Of a stretch of 64,000 nt of DNA, positions 45,430 through 54,753 are shown piece after piece. Origin of the DNA: UKL13-3 sp964392775 (GTDB lineage: Bacteria; Bacteroidota; Bacteroidia; UKL13-3). The stretch is taken from the NCBI GenBank assembly GCA_964392775.1, contig CAYMRD010000003.1, positions 103,325-167,324 on the forward strand. The letters are read 5' to 3'. How positions within the stretch are numbered: the stretch's first letter is position 1; every line of letters starts with the position of its first letter. Both the position numbers and the translations under genes were made by a program. The notes below the pieces were generated by a model. It searched no databases. It saw only the letters and a program-made list of their open reading frames with translations, and was not told the origin of the DNA.

Positions 45430-46932
45430 ATGATAGTGACCAGAATTACGTTAGGACTGTTGATTATTTCCATGGGCGCGGCATCCTGCGGTCGGGAAAC
45501 ACCGCCTGCCGGACGAACAGATTTGGACTCAACAACAGACGCTATCAGCGACTCGATTGAGTACAGCTTTAATGCAGAGAATGAATTTCTGGGATTGGGA
45601 ACACCTCAATTTGGCGACCTCGACAGCATGATTGCCCGGAGAAGAATACGTGCGCTGGTTCCTTATACTAATCTTTATTACACCATCAATCTCACCAAAC
45701 GAAGCGGTGTTGCATTTGAGGTTCTAAACCTTTTTGAAACCTCGCTGAACAAACAATTGCGGTTGAAGTACCATCCTGTAAAAATTATCTTTATACCTGT
45801 AAACCGCAGTCAGATTATCCCGCTTTTGCGGGCCGGGTATGCTGATGTTGCTTATGCCGGCATGACGATAACCGAAGAGCGGCAAACGTTGGTCGACTTT
45901 TCAACTCCTTCGATTACGGGACTCAAAGAAATTATAGTGGGGGGACCTTCATCACCCAAACTGAATACCCTGGCCGACCTATCCGGAAAGGAAATTTACC
46001 TGCGCGAGGGCAGCAGCTATGAATCGGCAGCTATCAAATTGAGTGATTCACTTAAAAGGGCAGGATTACCTCCCATCACCATCAAAACGCTGGACCCTTA
46101 CCTCGAATCGGAAGATATTCTGGAGATGCTGAACTCCGGTGTCATTCCATTCTCGGCTCAGGTTGAAGATGTGGCCCGCTTGTGGTCTACAGTAATGCAT
46201 GGTTTGGTTTTGTATGATAAGATTCCTTTAGCCTCCAATGTTTCTTATGGCTGGGTGTTCCGAAAAAACTCGCCTAAACTAAAAGCAGCGGCAGACCAAT
46301 TCGTGGAAAAAAATGCCAAAGGCACATTGGTAGGAAACAGCCTGTACAATAAATATGTCAAAAATGCGAAGCGTATTCCGGCTATTTACAGCGACAAAAC
46401 ATACTCGCAGGTAAAGGCTCTTAAAGCTCCTTTTATAAAATATGCCGAACGGTATCAGTTAGACTGGTTGCTGCTGGTGGCGCAGGGGTATCAGGAGTCG
46501 GGCTTAAACCAAAAGCTGGTGAGCAATAAGGGTGCTGTCGGCATTATGCAGGTGTTACCATCCACGGCAGCCGGACATCCTTTTTACATTCGCAATATTC
46601 GTAAAGTAGATAATAATGTACATGCCGGAGTGAAGTATATGCGGTATTTAATTGATAACTATTTCAGCGATCCCGAAATTGACCAGCTTAACCGGCACTT
46701 GCTGGCTCTGGCAGCCTACAATGCGGGTCCTGGCCGGGTATCGCAATTGCGCAAAATGGCCAAAGAAAAAGGCCTGAACCCCAACCTGTGGTTTGACAAT
46801 GTAGAAATCATGGCTGCACGGGAAGTTGGTCAGGAAACCGTTCAATATGTGAGCAATATTTATAAGTTTTATGCCTCCTACCGGGCTTTGAGCTATTATG
46901 CGGATCAACGAGGCAAAAAAATAAATCCTTAA
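45430..46932 (+). CDS. mltF: MltF-like membrane-bound lytic murein transglycosylase
   Basis: 500 residues. Lipoprotein leader with lipobox AASC near residue 20. Domain 1 (about 70-310) is a solute-binding-protein type 3 fold (RIRALVPYTNLYYTINLTKR, GYADVAYAGMTITEERQ). Domain 2 (about 330-490) is an SLT lysozyme-like fold with catalytic Glu356 in YQESGLNQ and GAVGIMQVLPSTA, AAYNAGPGRV. This is the domain order of MltF, which cuts peptidoglycan while sensing wall fragments. It should be held in the outer membrane. Confidence 0.92.
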   Translation: MIVTRITLGLLIISMGAASCGRETPPAGRTDLDSTTDAISDSIEYSFNAENEFLGLGTPQFGDLDSMIARRRIRALVPYTNLYYTINLTKRSGVAFEVLNLFETSLNKQLRLKYHPVKIIFIPVNRSQIIPLLRAGYADVAYAGMTITEERQTLVDFSTPSITGLKEIIVGGPSSPKLNTLADLSGKEIYLREGSSYESAAIKLSDSLKRAGLPPITIKTLDPYLESEDILEMLNSGVIPFSAQVEDVARLWSTVMHGLVLYDKIPLASNVSYGWVFRKNSPKLKAAADQFVEKNAKGTLVGNSLYNKYVKNAKRIPAIYSDKTYSQVKALKAPFIKYAERYQLDWLLLVAQGYQESGLNQKLVSNKGAVGIMQVLPSTAAGHPFYIRNIRKVDNNVHAGVKYMRYLIDNYFSDPEIDQLNRHLLALAAYNAGPGRVSQLRKMAKEKGLNPNLWFDNVEIMAAREVGQETVQYVSNIYKFYASYRALSYYADQRGKKINP

Positions 46933-46950
46933 AGGAATTCATAATATTTA

Positions 46951-47057
46951 ACCTGCCCTCGCTCACCCCTGCCCCTGAAAGGGGACCAACCGCTCACTTT
47001 CTAAAAGACTTGTACGCAGAGCTATCTTTTAGGGTTGGGGGGTGACGATATCCCGCC
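46951..47057. repeat. Dispersed repeat, inverted copy of the 63-kb element
   Basis: The reverse complement of this segment matches 63046-63177 over most of its length: shared phrases include AAGTCTTTTAGAAAGTG, GCGGTTGGTCC and CAGGGGCAGGGGTG. Both copies lie in spacers after a gene. Inner bases can fold because the arms around CTTTTAGAAAG are complementary. Confidence 0.85.
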
Positions 47058-47156
47058 AGATTTAAAATATTGTTTTCAGTCACATATTTTGTATATCTTA
47101 GTTTAGCAATTGCAACCGGGTATCATTCAAACAAATAGAAACTTAAACTCAACAAT

Positions 47157-47834
47157 ATGAAAAAGAACATATCTGAATTTATTGGAACATTTTGGCTTGT
47201 ATTAGGTGGCTGCGGCAGTGCAATGCTGGCAGCAGGTTTCCCAAATGTAGGGATTGGATTACTAGGTGTATCACTCGCATTTGGACTCACTGTCCTCACC
47301 ATTGCGTATTCGTTAGGGCATATTTCGGGTGCTCATTTAAACCCGGCTGTTACCATTGGTTTATGGGCAGGCGGAAGAATCAGCTCCGGTGAAATTTTAC
47401 CCTACATCATCTCACAGGTGGCCGGTGCAATAACCGCAGCAAGTGTTTTATACCTTATCGTTACCGGTAATGGAAGTGCCATTGGAAATTTTGCAGCCAA
47501 CGGATACGGAGAACACTCGCCCGGTAATTACAGCATGTTTGCTGCTATGCTCACCGAATTTGTAATGACCTTTATGTTTTTGCTAATTATTTTAGGGGCC
47601 ACCGATGAGAAAGCACCCAAGGGATTTGCAGGTATCGCCATCGGACTTGCCTTAACACTCATTCACCTGATTAGTATTCCGGTAACCAATACATCAGTGA
47701 ATCCTGCACGAAGCATCAGTCAGGCGCTGTTTGTGGGCGACTGGGCTTTAGCCCAGCTTTGGTTGTTTATCCTTATCCCCATTGCCGGAGCGGCTTTGGC
47801 CGGATGGGTATACAAGTATTTGAGGTCGGAATAA
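47157..47834 (+). CDS. aqpZ: Aquaporin Z
   Basis: 225 residues with six transmembrane helices and two NPA half-helices: SGAHLNPAVTIGLWAGG and NTSVNPARSISQALF. The ar/R-filter Arg follows the second NPA, and the small-residue pattern fits the water-selective AqpZ branch rather than glycerol facilitators. Acts in the inner membrane for osmotic water flow. Ends in a bidirectional terminator shared with hflX. Confidence 0.93.
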   Translation: MKKNISEFIGTFWLVLGGCGSAMLAAGFPNVGIGLLGVSLAFGLTVLTIAYSLGHISGAHLNPAVTIGLWAGGRISSGEILPYIISQVAGAITAASVLYLIVTGNGSAIGNFAANGYGEHSPGNYSMFAAMLTEFVMTFMFLLIILGATDEKAPKGFAGIAIGLALTLIHLISIPVTNTSVNPARSISQALFVGDWALAQLWLFILIPIAGAALAGWVYKYLRSE

Positions 47835-47840
47835 AACAAG

Positions 47841-47872
47841 AAAGCACCGTTAGTTTTAACGGTGCTTTTTTA
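47841..47872. terminator. Bidirectional terminator (aqpZ / hflX)
   Basis: A 12-bp perfect stem AAAGCACCGTTA (47841-47852) / TAACGGTGCTTT (47857-47868) with GTTT loop and a T-run to 47871. It touches the stop codon of hflX on the other strand. Confidence 0.9.
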
Positions 47873-49063
47873 ATACACCGGAGGATTGTAACCCGACTGA
47901 TTGATTGGTGCAATTCGTTCGAGAATCGTATCCTTCAACTCCTGAATATTGGTTTTATTCTCAGCCGATATAAAAATAACGGGAGCATTTTCTTTGGCAA
48001 TCCACGTGTTTTTCAGGCGTTCGATATAAGGCATCTCTTCCTGTATATCATCATCGCTGATATGCTGCACCAGCGGCTCTTTAAGCATATCAATTTTGTT
48101 GAATACCAAAATAACAGGTTTGTCGTGTGCCCTGATTTCGGTGAGTGTACGGTTCACCACATCTATCTGTTCTTCAAAATTGGGATGCGAAACATCTACC
48201 ACATGCAACAGCACATCCGCTTCGCGGATTTCATCAAGTGTGCTTTTAAAACATTCAATCAACTGATGCGGTAATTTGCGGATAAACCCAACCGTATCGG
48301 TCAGCAAAAAAGGAGTGTGACCAATCACCACCTTGCGCACGGTACTATCAAGGGTAGCAAACAATTTATCTTCGGCCAGCACCTCACTTTTGCTTAACAA
48401 ATTGAGCAGGGTGCTTTTACCTACGTTGGTATAACCAACCAGAGCCACACGGGCTTTATCGTCACGGTTTTTTCTGCGGGTGATGCTTTGTTTATCAATT
48501 TCGGCCAAACGCAGTTTAAGCTTCGAAATATTGTCGCGCAAAATCCTGCGGTCGGTTTCAATCTCGGTTTCACCCGGACCTTTCATCCCGATTCCCCCTT
48601 TTTGTTTGCTCAAGTGGGTCCACATTCGGGTAAGGCGCGGTAATAAATATTGCGACTGGGCCAGCTCAACCTGATATTTAGCCTGAGCTGTACGGGCGCG
48701 CGTGGCAAAAATATCGAGGATGAGATTGCTGCGGTCAAGTATCTTTACTTTAAGACTTTGTTCCAGATTGCGGAGTTGTGAAGGAGAAAGTTCATCATCA
48801 AAAATTACAATATCAATTTCCTGAGCTTTTACAAATTCTCCGATTTCTTCCAGTTTACCCGAACCTAAATAATATTTTCGATCGGGATGAGGCAGGCGCT
48901 GCGTAAAACGTTTCACCACACGGGCTCCGGCTGTCAGGGTTAAAAAGGCCAGTTCTTCGAGGTATTCCTCTGATTGTTCCTGCTTTTGGTTGGGAGTGAT
49001 GAGTCCAATCAAAATGGCCTTTTCCTGTTTTTTTCGAGTGTCAAATCCTGTTTGTCTTACCAT
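47870..49063 (-). CDS. hflX: GTPase HflX (ribosome-associated)
   Basis: 397 residues from ATG 49063; a TTG at 49096 would add 11 residues. The N-terminal HflX domain has RLPHPDRKYYLGSGKLEEI and VIFDDELSPSQLRNLE, and the linker QYLLPRLTRMWTHLSKQKGG. The G domain has G1 GYTNVGKST, G3 DTVGF and G4 NKID. HflX binds the 50S subunit and rescues stalled or heat-damaged ribosomes. Divergent from the exported protein gene at 49144. Confidence 0.94.
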   Translation of the reverse strand: MVRQTGFDTRKKQEKAILIGLITPNQKQEQSEEYLEELAFLTLTAGARVVKRFTQRLPHPDRKYYLGSGKLEEIGEFVKAQEIDIVIFDDELSPSQLRNLEQSLKVKILDRSNLILDIFATRARTAQAKYQVELAQSQYLLPRLTRMWTHLSKQKGGIGMKGPGETEIETDRRILRDNISKLKLRLAEIDKQSITRRKNRDDKARVALVGYTNVGKSTLLNLLSKSEVLAEDKLFATLDSTVRKVVIGHTPFLLTDTVGFIRKLPHQLIECFKSTLDEIREADVLLHVVDVSHPNFEEQIDVVNRTLTEIRAHDKPVILVFNKIDMLKEPLVQHISDDDIQEEMPYIERLKNTWIAKENAPVIFISAENKTNIQELKDTILERIAPINQSGYNPPVY

Positions 49064-49143
49064 TCGCGCGTTCGAGGTTGGCACCTTGTGTATCAACCGT
49101 TTTGTTGTATCCTGTAATCTGAATTAATTTGTAGTGCAAAGTA

Positions 49144-50622
49144 ATGTTAAAACCATCAACCCTCATATTATTCTTTTCACTTTTGTACTGCTCATTGGGG
49201 GTGGCACAAACGGTTGAATGGAGCAATCAGCAAAAGCTTAAAAGCAAAACCAGCTATACCCGTATTATTGGAGAAAATGCTGCGGGCTTGTTTGTGCTGC
49301 GGGGCAAGTCGGGTGAACTGAACCGCGATGTTGTGATTGAAAAGTATAAAAACAACCTTGCTCTGGATTTGAGTCGTGAGATTGATCAACCCACTAATTC
49401 ATACATCGAAAAGGTTTTGATACAGGATGACGGACTGCTTTGGGTGGCCACCAAGCGCAATGACTCTGTTCCGAAAATTGATGTATACGCATGGAAAATG
49501 AATACGCTGTTGGCCCCAAGCGGTGCCAATAAATCGCTGGCGCAGATTGAAAGTGCACAGTTCAAAAGCAATAATTCAATCTATTTCCAGTCATCCGTCA
49601 ACAAATCGCATTTTGCACTGATATATTTTACAGATGGTGCCGACCGCAACAGTTGTGTACTCAACCTGCACGGTTACAACCAATCCCTCAATCAGGATTA
49701 CGTTCGTACATTTCCTATTCCATATTCTACTTCAGATATTATGGTTACGGCATTTGAGTGCGACAATGAGGGCAACGCCTATTTACTGGTGGATTATCCA
49801 AAGGCCAGCGACCGCAAGAAAAAAGACAGACAGTTGCGCGAGTATTACCTGTATGCTTACTACAAGCAATTGGATAAAACACTGGAATATGAAATTCACC
49901 AGGACTCCACTTATATCAACGATATTGGTTTGACGATTAATAACGGCAATCAAACAGTGCATGTTGCGGGATTTTATTCACTGGCCAACGACCGCGCCAC
50001 AGAAGGAACGTTTATGTTTTCAATTGATGCAACGTCAACCTTGCTTAAAAACAAATCGTATGAACCGCTGAACAAAAGTTTTACGACCAAAGTCATCAGC
50101 ACTATGCTCAATGAAACAGGCAGTCGCCTTACTGATTTGTACCTGCGAAAGCTTATTCCGCGCAGCGATGGCGGCATAACGATTATTGCCGAGAAGTATT
50201 ATGAAACTCGTCAAACATACACGTATTATCAAAATGGATTTCCGCAAACAGCCTCACGTATAGCCTATAATTATGATGAAATCGTGGTATTGTCCAAATC
50301 GGCCAACGGAAAAACGCAGTTTAATGAGCTGGTGAAAAAGAATCAATCAACGATGAATGATGCCGGATATTACTCGTCATTTGTTTTGCTGAACACACCC
50401 GATAAACTATCCTTTGTGTACAGTTCAGATGTAAGTCAGGATGGCGACATTATGATTAGCAGCATTAACCCGCTCGGGCAAATTGAAACCAAAATCTTGA
50501 TTAAGTCGATGAGTTATTATGTGCAGCTGATGCCTGCCGAGTCGAAACAAATCAATTCCAACAGCATTATTATTTCTACGCTTAAAGACAGGCGTTTTAC
50601 TTTGATGAAGCTTACCCTTTAA
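49144..50622 (+). CDS. Exported protein of unknown function
   Basis: 492 residues with a signal peptide (MLKPSTLILFFSLLYCSLGVAQ). The mature region is beta-rich with repeated strand-turn units, as in beta-propellers (for example LLWVATKRNDSVPKIDVYAW, IVVLSKSANGKTQFNELV, QDGDIMISSINPLGQI). Probably periplasmic or surface-bound. No family was recognised. It is followed after 11 nt by a DUF6427-type membrane protein gene, so the two may be co-transcribed. Confidence 0.78.
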   Translation: MLKPSTLILFFSLLYCSLGVAQTVEWSNQQKLKSKTSYTRIIGENAAGLFVLRGKSGELNRDVVIEKYKNNLALDLSREIDQPTNSYIEKVLIQDDGLLWVATKRNDSVPKIDVYAWKMNTLLAPSGANKSLAQIESAQFKSNNSIYFQSSVNKSHFALIYFTDGADRNSCVLNLHGYNQSLNQDYVRTFPIPYSTSDIMVTAFECDNEGNAYLLVDYPKASDRKKKDRQLREYYLYAYYKQLDKTLEYEIHQDSTYINDIGLTINNGNQTVHVAGFYSLANDRATEGTFMFSIDATSTLLKNKSYEPLNKSFTTKVISTMLNETGSRLTDLYLRKLIPRSDGGITIIAEKYYETRQTYTYYQNGFPQTASRIAYNYDEIVVLSKSANGKTQFNELVKKNQSTMNDAGYYSSFVLLNTPDKLSFVYSSDVSQDGDIMISSINPLGQIETKILIKSMSYYVQLMPAESKQINSNSIIISTLKDRRFTLMKLTL

Positions 50623-50633
50623 CAACTACTGAT

Positions 50634-51614
50634 TTGCTAAATATATTCCGCCAAAATACCGCCCTTGCCGCACTGATGCTTGTATTGATTGCTCTGTTGC
50701 TTAAAATTCCGGTATTTATGTCATTACACCCCTACGAGTTTATTCAAACCGCACCATTGGCCAATACCTTTTTTGTGTGGTTAAAAAGCCTCCCGAATTA
50801 TATACTGTGGGGTTACATCATTGCAGCTGTACTGCTGATTGTGCAGGCTATTTTCCTCAACTATACTGTAGTGCAGCATAGCATTTTGTATAAGGATACC
50901 TTTTTACCCGGAGTGTTTTTCATCATCTTAAACAGTCTGTATCCTGAGCAGGCAGAGCTTACTCCGCAGCTTATTTCCAACACCTTCATCATCCTCATGT
51001 TTCAGCGTTTGTGTTTTTTGTATGAATCGAAAAATCCATTGTTGATTGTACTGGATGCCGGTATGTACCTTGGTGTAGCATTGTTGTTTAACTATGATGT
51101 AGCGGTGTTTTTACCTTATATCCTGATGAGTGTGATTATTTTCACTTCGTTTAATATCCGTTACTTAGCCCTTTCTCTGATTGGCATTAGCATACCGCTG
51201 TATTTTGCCGCTGTTGCTTTTTATCTTACCGGTGATTTGCAAACCGTTTGGCTCTTTATTCAGCAAAGCCTTGAACGTACCTTACTCGAGTCACAATTTG
51301 GCGGGTATGATATGCTGGCCCCGGCAATTATTTTGTTGCCTGTTATGCTTTTATCAACCCTTAAACTTCAGTCCAATTTTTTCAGAAATAAGGTAAAAAC
51401 ACGCAGGATTTTACAAAGCATAGCGTTACTCTTTTTCTTTGGCGCCTTAGGATTGGTCATTGAGAATACCAACTTTGTATATGCTTTATTTTACCTGAGC
51501 ATACCGATGAGTATTGTGGTCGGATATTATTTCATCAACAACAAGCGCATGCTGCTCAAAGAAATATTGTTTTTTGCCTTGATGGGAATGTGCGTGTATT
51601 ACAATATTCGTTAA
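50634..51614 (+). CDS. DUF6427-like integral membrane protein
   Basis: 326 residues from TTG 50634 (MLNIFRQNTALAALMLVLIA), with about ten hydrophobic segments and conserved-looking KIPVFMSLHPYEF after the first helix. The layout (LYPEQAELTPQLISNTFIILM, then LDAGMYLGVALLFNYDVAVF) fits the DUF6427 family found mainly in Bacteroidota, whose role is unknown. Located in the inner membrane. A spacer with an imperfect inverted repeat follows. Confidence 0.75.
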   Translation: MLNIFRQNTALAALMLVLIALLLKIPVFMSLHPYEFIQTAPLANTFFVWLKSLPNYILWGYIIAAVLLIVQAIFLNYTVVQHSILYKDTFLPGVFFIILNSLYPEQAELTPQLISNTFIILMFQRLCFLYESKNPLLIVLDAGMYLGVALLFNYDVAVFLPYILMSVIIFTSFNIRYLALSLIGISIPLYFAAVAFYLTGDLQTVWLFIQQSLERTLLESQFGGYDMLAPAIILLPVMLLSTLKLQSNFFRNKVKTRRILQSIALLFFFGALGLVIENTNFVYALFYLSIPMSIVVGYYFINNKRMLLKEILFFALMGMCVYYNIR

Positions 51615-51634
51615 AATGATTATAATAACGTGGC

Positions 51635-51683
51635 TTAACCACAGCGAACAACGATTTACGCTGCGTTCTTTCGCTGCGGTTAA
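51635..51683. repeat. Imperfect inverted repeat between convergent genes
   Basis: TTAACCACAGCGAA (51635-51648) pairs with TTCGCTGCGGTTAA (51670-51683), one mismatch in 14. The wording resembles spacer repeats elsewhere in the window. It may double as a weak terminator for the DUF6427 gene. Confidence 0.65.
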
Positions 51684-51717
51684 AATATTGCTGACGACAG
51701 ACAGATAGTCTTTTTCG

Positions 51718-52437
51718 TTAAATACCGAGTACCGTTTTAAGTTTTCCGTAACCTGTGCGGCTAAGCGGAATGCGTTTTCCGCTTTTGAGTAATACTTCAT
51801 CAGCCGAATCAATTTTGGTAATTTCGGCCACCTGAATAATGAAGGAGCGATGTACCCTTACAAATAATTTCGGGTCGAGTGTATTTTCAAAATGCTGCAT
51901 GGTTTTCTTTTTCAGAAAATATCCATCTCTGGTATGAATCTTCACATAATCATCGTAGGCTTCAAAGTACAATACTTCCTGAGTCGGAATGATGCGAATA
52001 CTCGAACCTGTTTTTACCACCACTCGGTGTTGTTCTTCCTGCTGGGTTTGAATCTCTTCCAACAATGCTTGGGTTTGTTGTACGGTTGCTTTCTGACGGT
52101 TCCATTTTTCCATGGCCTTATCAAAACGGTCTTTGCTGAAAGGCTTCAACAGGTAATCAACGGCATGGGCCTCAAAAGCACGCATGGCAAACTCATCAAA
52201 GGCTGTGGTGAAAATCACGGCCGGTGGCTCATCAATCAGTTCCAGCATTTCAAACCCGTTTATTTTAGGCATCTGAACATCCAAAAAAATAACATCGGGC
52301 TGGTGTTGCGCAATGGCCTTCATACCTTCAAATCCATCTCCACATTCCTGCACAATTTCCATATCAGGGTATGACTGCAAATATTCGGCAACAATAGAGC
52401 GTGCCAAGGGTTCATCGTCAATGATAATTACTTTCAT
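51718..52437 (-). CDS. LytTR-type response regulator
   Basis: 239 residues. The receiver domain has the acidic pocket IIDDEP (7-8) and phospho-acceptor Asp53 in DVIFLDVQMP; T/S and Lys sites are in FTTAFDEFAMRAF and LLKPFSKDRF. A LytTR DNA-binding domain follows (about residues 135-239: ILYFEAYDDYVKIHTRDGYFLK, LFVRVHRSFIIQV). It overlaps the kinase gene by 4 nt. It probably binds direct repeats upstream of envelope-stress genes. Confidence 0.94.
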   Translation of the reverse strand: MKVIIIDDEPLARSIVAEYLQSYPDMEIVQECGDGFEGMKAIAQHQPDVIFLDVQMPKINGFEMLELIDEPPAVIFTTAFDEFAMRAFEAHAVDYLLKPFSKDRFDKAMEKWNRQKATVQQTQALLEEIQTQQEEQHRVVVKTGSSIRIIPTQEVLYFEAYDDYVKIHTRDGYFLKKKTMQHFENTLDPKLFVRVHRSFIIQVAEITKIDSADEVLLKSGKRIPLSRTGYGKLKTVLGI

Positions 52438-53462
52438 GATGCTTGCGGTATATAAATGGTGGTGATAAATTGATTGTTCAGGGTTTGTGTTTTCAGCAAA
52501 TCGGTACGTCCGTACAACAAATGTAATCTGCGTTGCACGGATGACAATCCGAATCCTGTGCCGGTTCGGGGCTGGGCTGTTTCAGCATCATAGGGGTTGG
52601 TCACTGTAATCAACAATTCTTTTTCCGAGCAGCGGGTATGAATCTGAATAACAACTTCACCCGTGGTATCGTACAATCCAAATTTAATGGCGTTTTCAAC
52701 AATAGGTTGCAGCAGCAGGTATGGAATCGTTGCCTGTGCGCAATCACCCTCCATATCGATGGCCGTAACCAACCTGTGCCCGAAACGCACTTTTTCAATT
52801 TCAAGGTACAATCCGAGGTGTTGCAGTTCATCTGTTAACGATATCAACTGTTGCTCATCTTTGCGAAGGGTGCCGCGTAAAAAATCCGAAAGCTGCTGAA
52901 TCATCATACGAGCCTGCTCGGGTTTTGAACCCGCCAGCGCGCTGATTGAATTAAGACTGTTGAATAAAAAATGTGGTTGCAATTGCTGGCGCAGCTGAAT
53001 AAGCTCGGTTTCTCGGGCTATTCTTTCGGCATCATCTTTTCGTGCTTCTTTCTCCCGCTCATCTACCATGTAAAAAAGAAGTGTGGTTCCTGCCATTGAG
53101 ATGGAAATCATAATCAGGCCAAAAACATAACGTACCGGCCACGCCTGTTCAATAAATGTATTGTAGGCAGGATCAATCTGAATCAGAATCCAACCATGCA
53201 AAGCTGTGATAAACCAGGCATGCAGGAATGCCCAGATGCGAATATACAGGAGGTTTCCTCGGGTAGGTCGGTAAAACCGGATTGTGTTGTAAATGCCCAT
53301 TGAAGTGGATACGAGCAAGACAATATGCACTGTGGCATCAATCAGCGCCATTGAAGTACCTATACCATAATAATGGATAATATACCACTCAATGCCCAGC
53401 CAAACTGCCCACCAGACAACAAAAAACAGGAGGGCCTTTTTAAAAGCAAAATCCTTCAGCAT
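52434..53462 (-). CDS. LytS-type sensor histidine kinase
   Basis: 342 residues: four N-terminal membrane helices (FFVVWWAVWLGIEWYIIHYY and others), a short coiled coil, then the His_kinase domain with QLQPHFLFNSLNSISAL (the phospho-His) and a HATPase domain with PIVENAIKFGLYDTTGE and GTGFGLSSVQRRL. The start overlaps the DUF4288 stop by one nt (TAATG) and its end overlaps the regulator by 4 nt, so these genes form a tight operon. It senses a membrane or envelope signal. Confidence 0.93.
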   Translation of the reverse strand: MLKDFAFKKALLFFVVWWAVWLGIEWYIIHYYGIGTSMALIDATVHIVLLVSTSMGIYNTIRFYRPTRGNLLYIRIWAFLHAWFITALHGWILIQIDPAYNTFIEQAWPVRYVFGLIMISISMAGTTLLFYMVDEREKEARKDDAERIARETELIQLRQQLQPHFLFNSLNSISALAGSKPEQARMMIQQLSDFLRGTLRKDEQQLISLTDELQHLGLYLEIEKVRFGHRLVTAIDMEGDCAQATIPYLLLQPIVENAIKFGLYDTTGEVVIQIHTRCSEKELLITVTNPYDAETAQPRTGTGFGLSSVQRRLHLLYGRTDLLKTQTLNNQFITTIYIPQAS

Positions 53463-53830
53463 TATTGAGCCGCTGTTTGTACAAACGATTCTTCAATCTC
53501 ATTGTGGAGCAATTGTCCACGGTGCTTCACATACCCGATATATGAGTCGGCCGGGTCGTGTTCATCAATACGAGAACAGATCTCCATGCCGTCTTTAAAT
53601 TCACTGATTAAACGCAACTCTACCACATCCACAAATTCCCAACGCACTTCACCCGATTGTTCGTTGGTAAACGTGTTTTCCTCCCTGATGCCAATCATAC
53701 GTGATTTGATGAGGGCTTCGAGTTTGTCTTTGGCTTCGATGAGCCTGAGCTGTTCGTCAAACTGTGTGATAACAGCCTGGCTGGATTGGTGAATACCAAA
53801 AACGAGCTTTGCGATAAACCAGTTATTCAT
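53462..53830 (-). CDS. DUF4288 domain protein
   Basis: 122 residues without signal or membrane helices. The order MNNWFIAKLVFGI, RLIEAKDKLEALIKSRMIG, SGEVRWEFVDVVELRLISEF and DGMEICSRI is that of DUF4288, a small family without known function. It lies between a LiaF-like protein and the kinase, with 1 nt of overlap to the kinase gene. Position suggests an accessory role in the same stress response. Confidence 0.8.
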   Translation of the reverse strand: MNNWFIAKLVFGIHQSSQAVITQFDEQLRLIEAKDKLEALIKSRMIGIREENTFTNEQSGEVRWEFVDVVELRLISEFKDGMEICSRIDEHDPADSYIGYVKHRGQLLHNEIEESFVQTAAQ

Positions 53831-53841
53831 AGGATTGGTGT

Positions 53842-54603
53842 TTAATAGCTTTTAATTTCGATACCGCCTAAAACGGATGTTCCTTTTAATACCAGCACTT
53901 TGCCGGTAGCGGCTCCGGTATGCATCGGACGTTTGTCTTCAATACCTCCCAAAACAGCCATCATATCGGGATGAACTTCCCAATGAGCGGGTATCAGCAA
54001 TTTGGTTCCACCCAGCACTTGCGTTACTTCCAATGTCACACGGCCTTCAATATCAGCCTGCATCAGGTTGATTTCGGCTCCGCCCATTACACAGGTAATT
54101 TCTCCGCCTTTAAAATTTTTAGAAAGTATATTTTTTTTGACGCCCCCAAAAACTGCTACGGTATCAATAGTATCTCCGTCTTCAGTGCCTGTTTCAGCCG
54201 ACATCTCTTCAAACTTCGGATCATCCTGCAATTGGTGGCATCTGCGTCTTTTGGATTTAATAATCATCATAAGACCAATCATAATGATTACAACAGGCCA
54301 GATAAATGTAGAGATATTGATGTCGGGATTCATCTGGTCGTATAGAAAAATACTTCCCACACCCACCAATACCACCCACGAAGGATTGCAAAACAAATGA
54401 CGGGCTCCGCTGTATAAACCAATAAGGATAACCACCACCGGCCAGGTAAATAACCAATGCGGAAACTCCACTCCCAACTGGCGGGCCAGTAACGTTGCAC
54501 CCACTAAAACCAGCAGAATTCCGGCCATTATTTTACCGGCCGGGGTATGCCGGTATTGTTTCCAGTTTCCGTTACAGTACTCATCTCTGTTTTTGTGACC
54601 CAT
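53842..54603 (-). CDS. LiaF-like membrane protein (DUF5668 / cell-wall stress)
   Basis: 253 residues: four transmembrane helices in the N-terminal half (IMAGILLVLVGATLLAR, FTWPVVVILIGLY, WVVLVGVGSIFLY, FIWPVVIIMIGLMMII) in the DUF5668 pattern, then a C-terminal beta-helix-like domain with repeated GG steps (AVFGGVKKNI, CVMGGAEINL, QVLGGTKLLI, AVLGGIEDKR, SVLGGIEIKS). LiaF proteins modulate LiaS-type kinases on cell-wall stress. Here it heads an operon that ends in a LytS/LytTR pair. Confidence 0.87.
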   Translation of the reverse strand: MGHKNRDEYCNGNWKQYRHTPAGKIMAGILLVLVGATLLARQLGVEFPHWLFTWPVVVILIGLYSGARHLFCNPSWVVLVGVGSIFLYDQMNPDINISTFIWPVVIIMIGLMMIIKSKRRRCHQLQDDPKFEEMSAETGTEDGDTIDTVAVFGGVKKNILSKNFKGGEITCVMGGAEINLMQADIEGRVTLEVTQVLGGTKLLIPAHWEVHPDMMAVLGGIEDKRPMHTGAATGKVLVLKGTSVLGGIEIKSY

Positions 54604-54716
54604 ACTATCTATTGCTTAATGCACAACAAACGTAGTATTTATTACAGAAAGCACCCAAGGGGATTAGGCTTGTGCAGGGGATTGACAGGCGAGTGGCGGG
54701 TATCTGTCGGTAAATT

Positions 54717-54738
54717 GCCAGCACCTAAAGGTGCTGGC
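54717..54738 (-). terminator. Hairpin after the prolyl oligopeptidase gene
   Basis: Perfect 9-bp stem GCCAGCACC / GGTGCTGGC around TAAA, 16 nt past the stop codon at 54754 on the minus strand. The following tract is only AATTT, so it is a moderate terminator. Confidence 0.6.
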
Positions 54739-54753
54739 GATTCATAATCAGTT

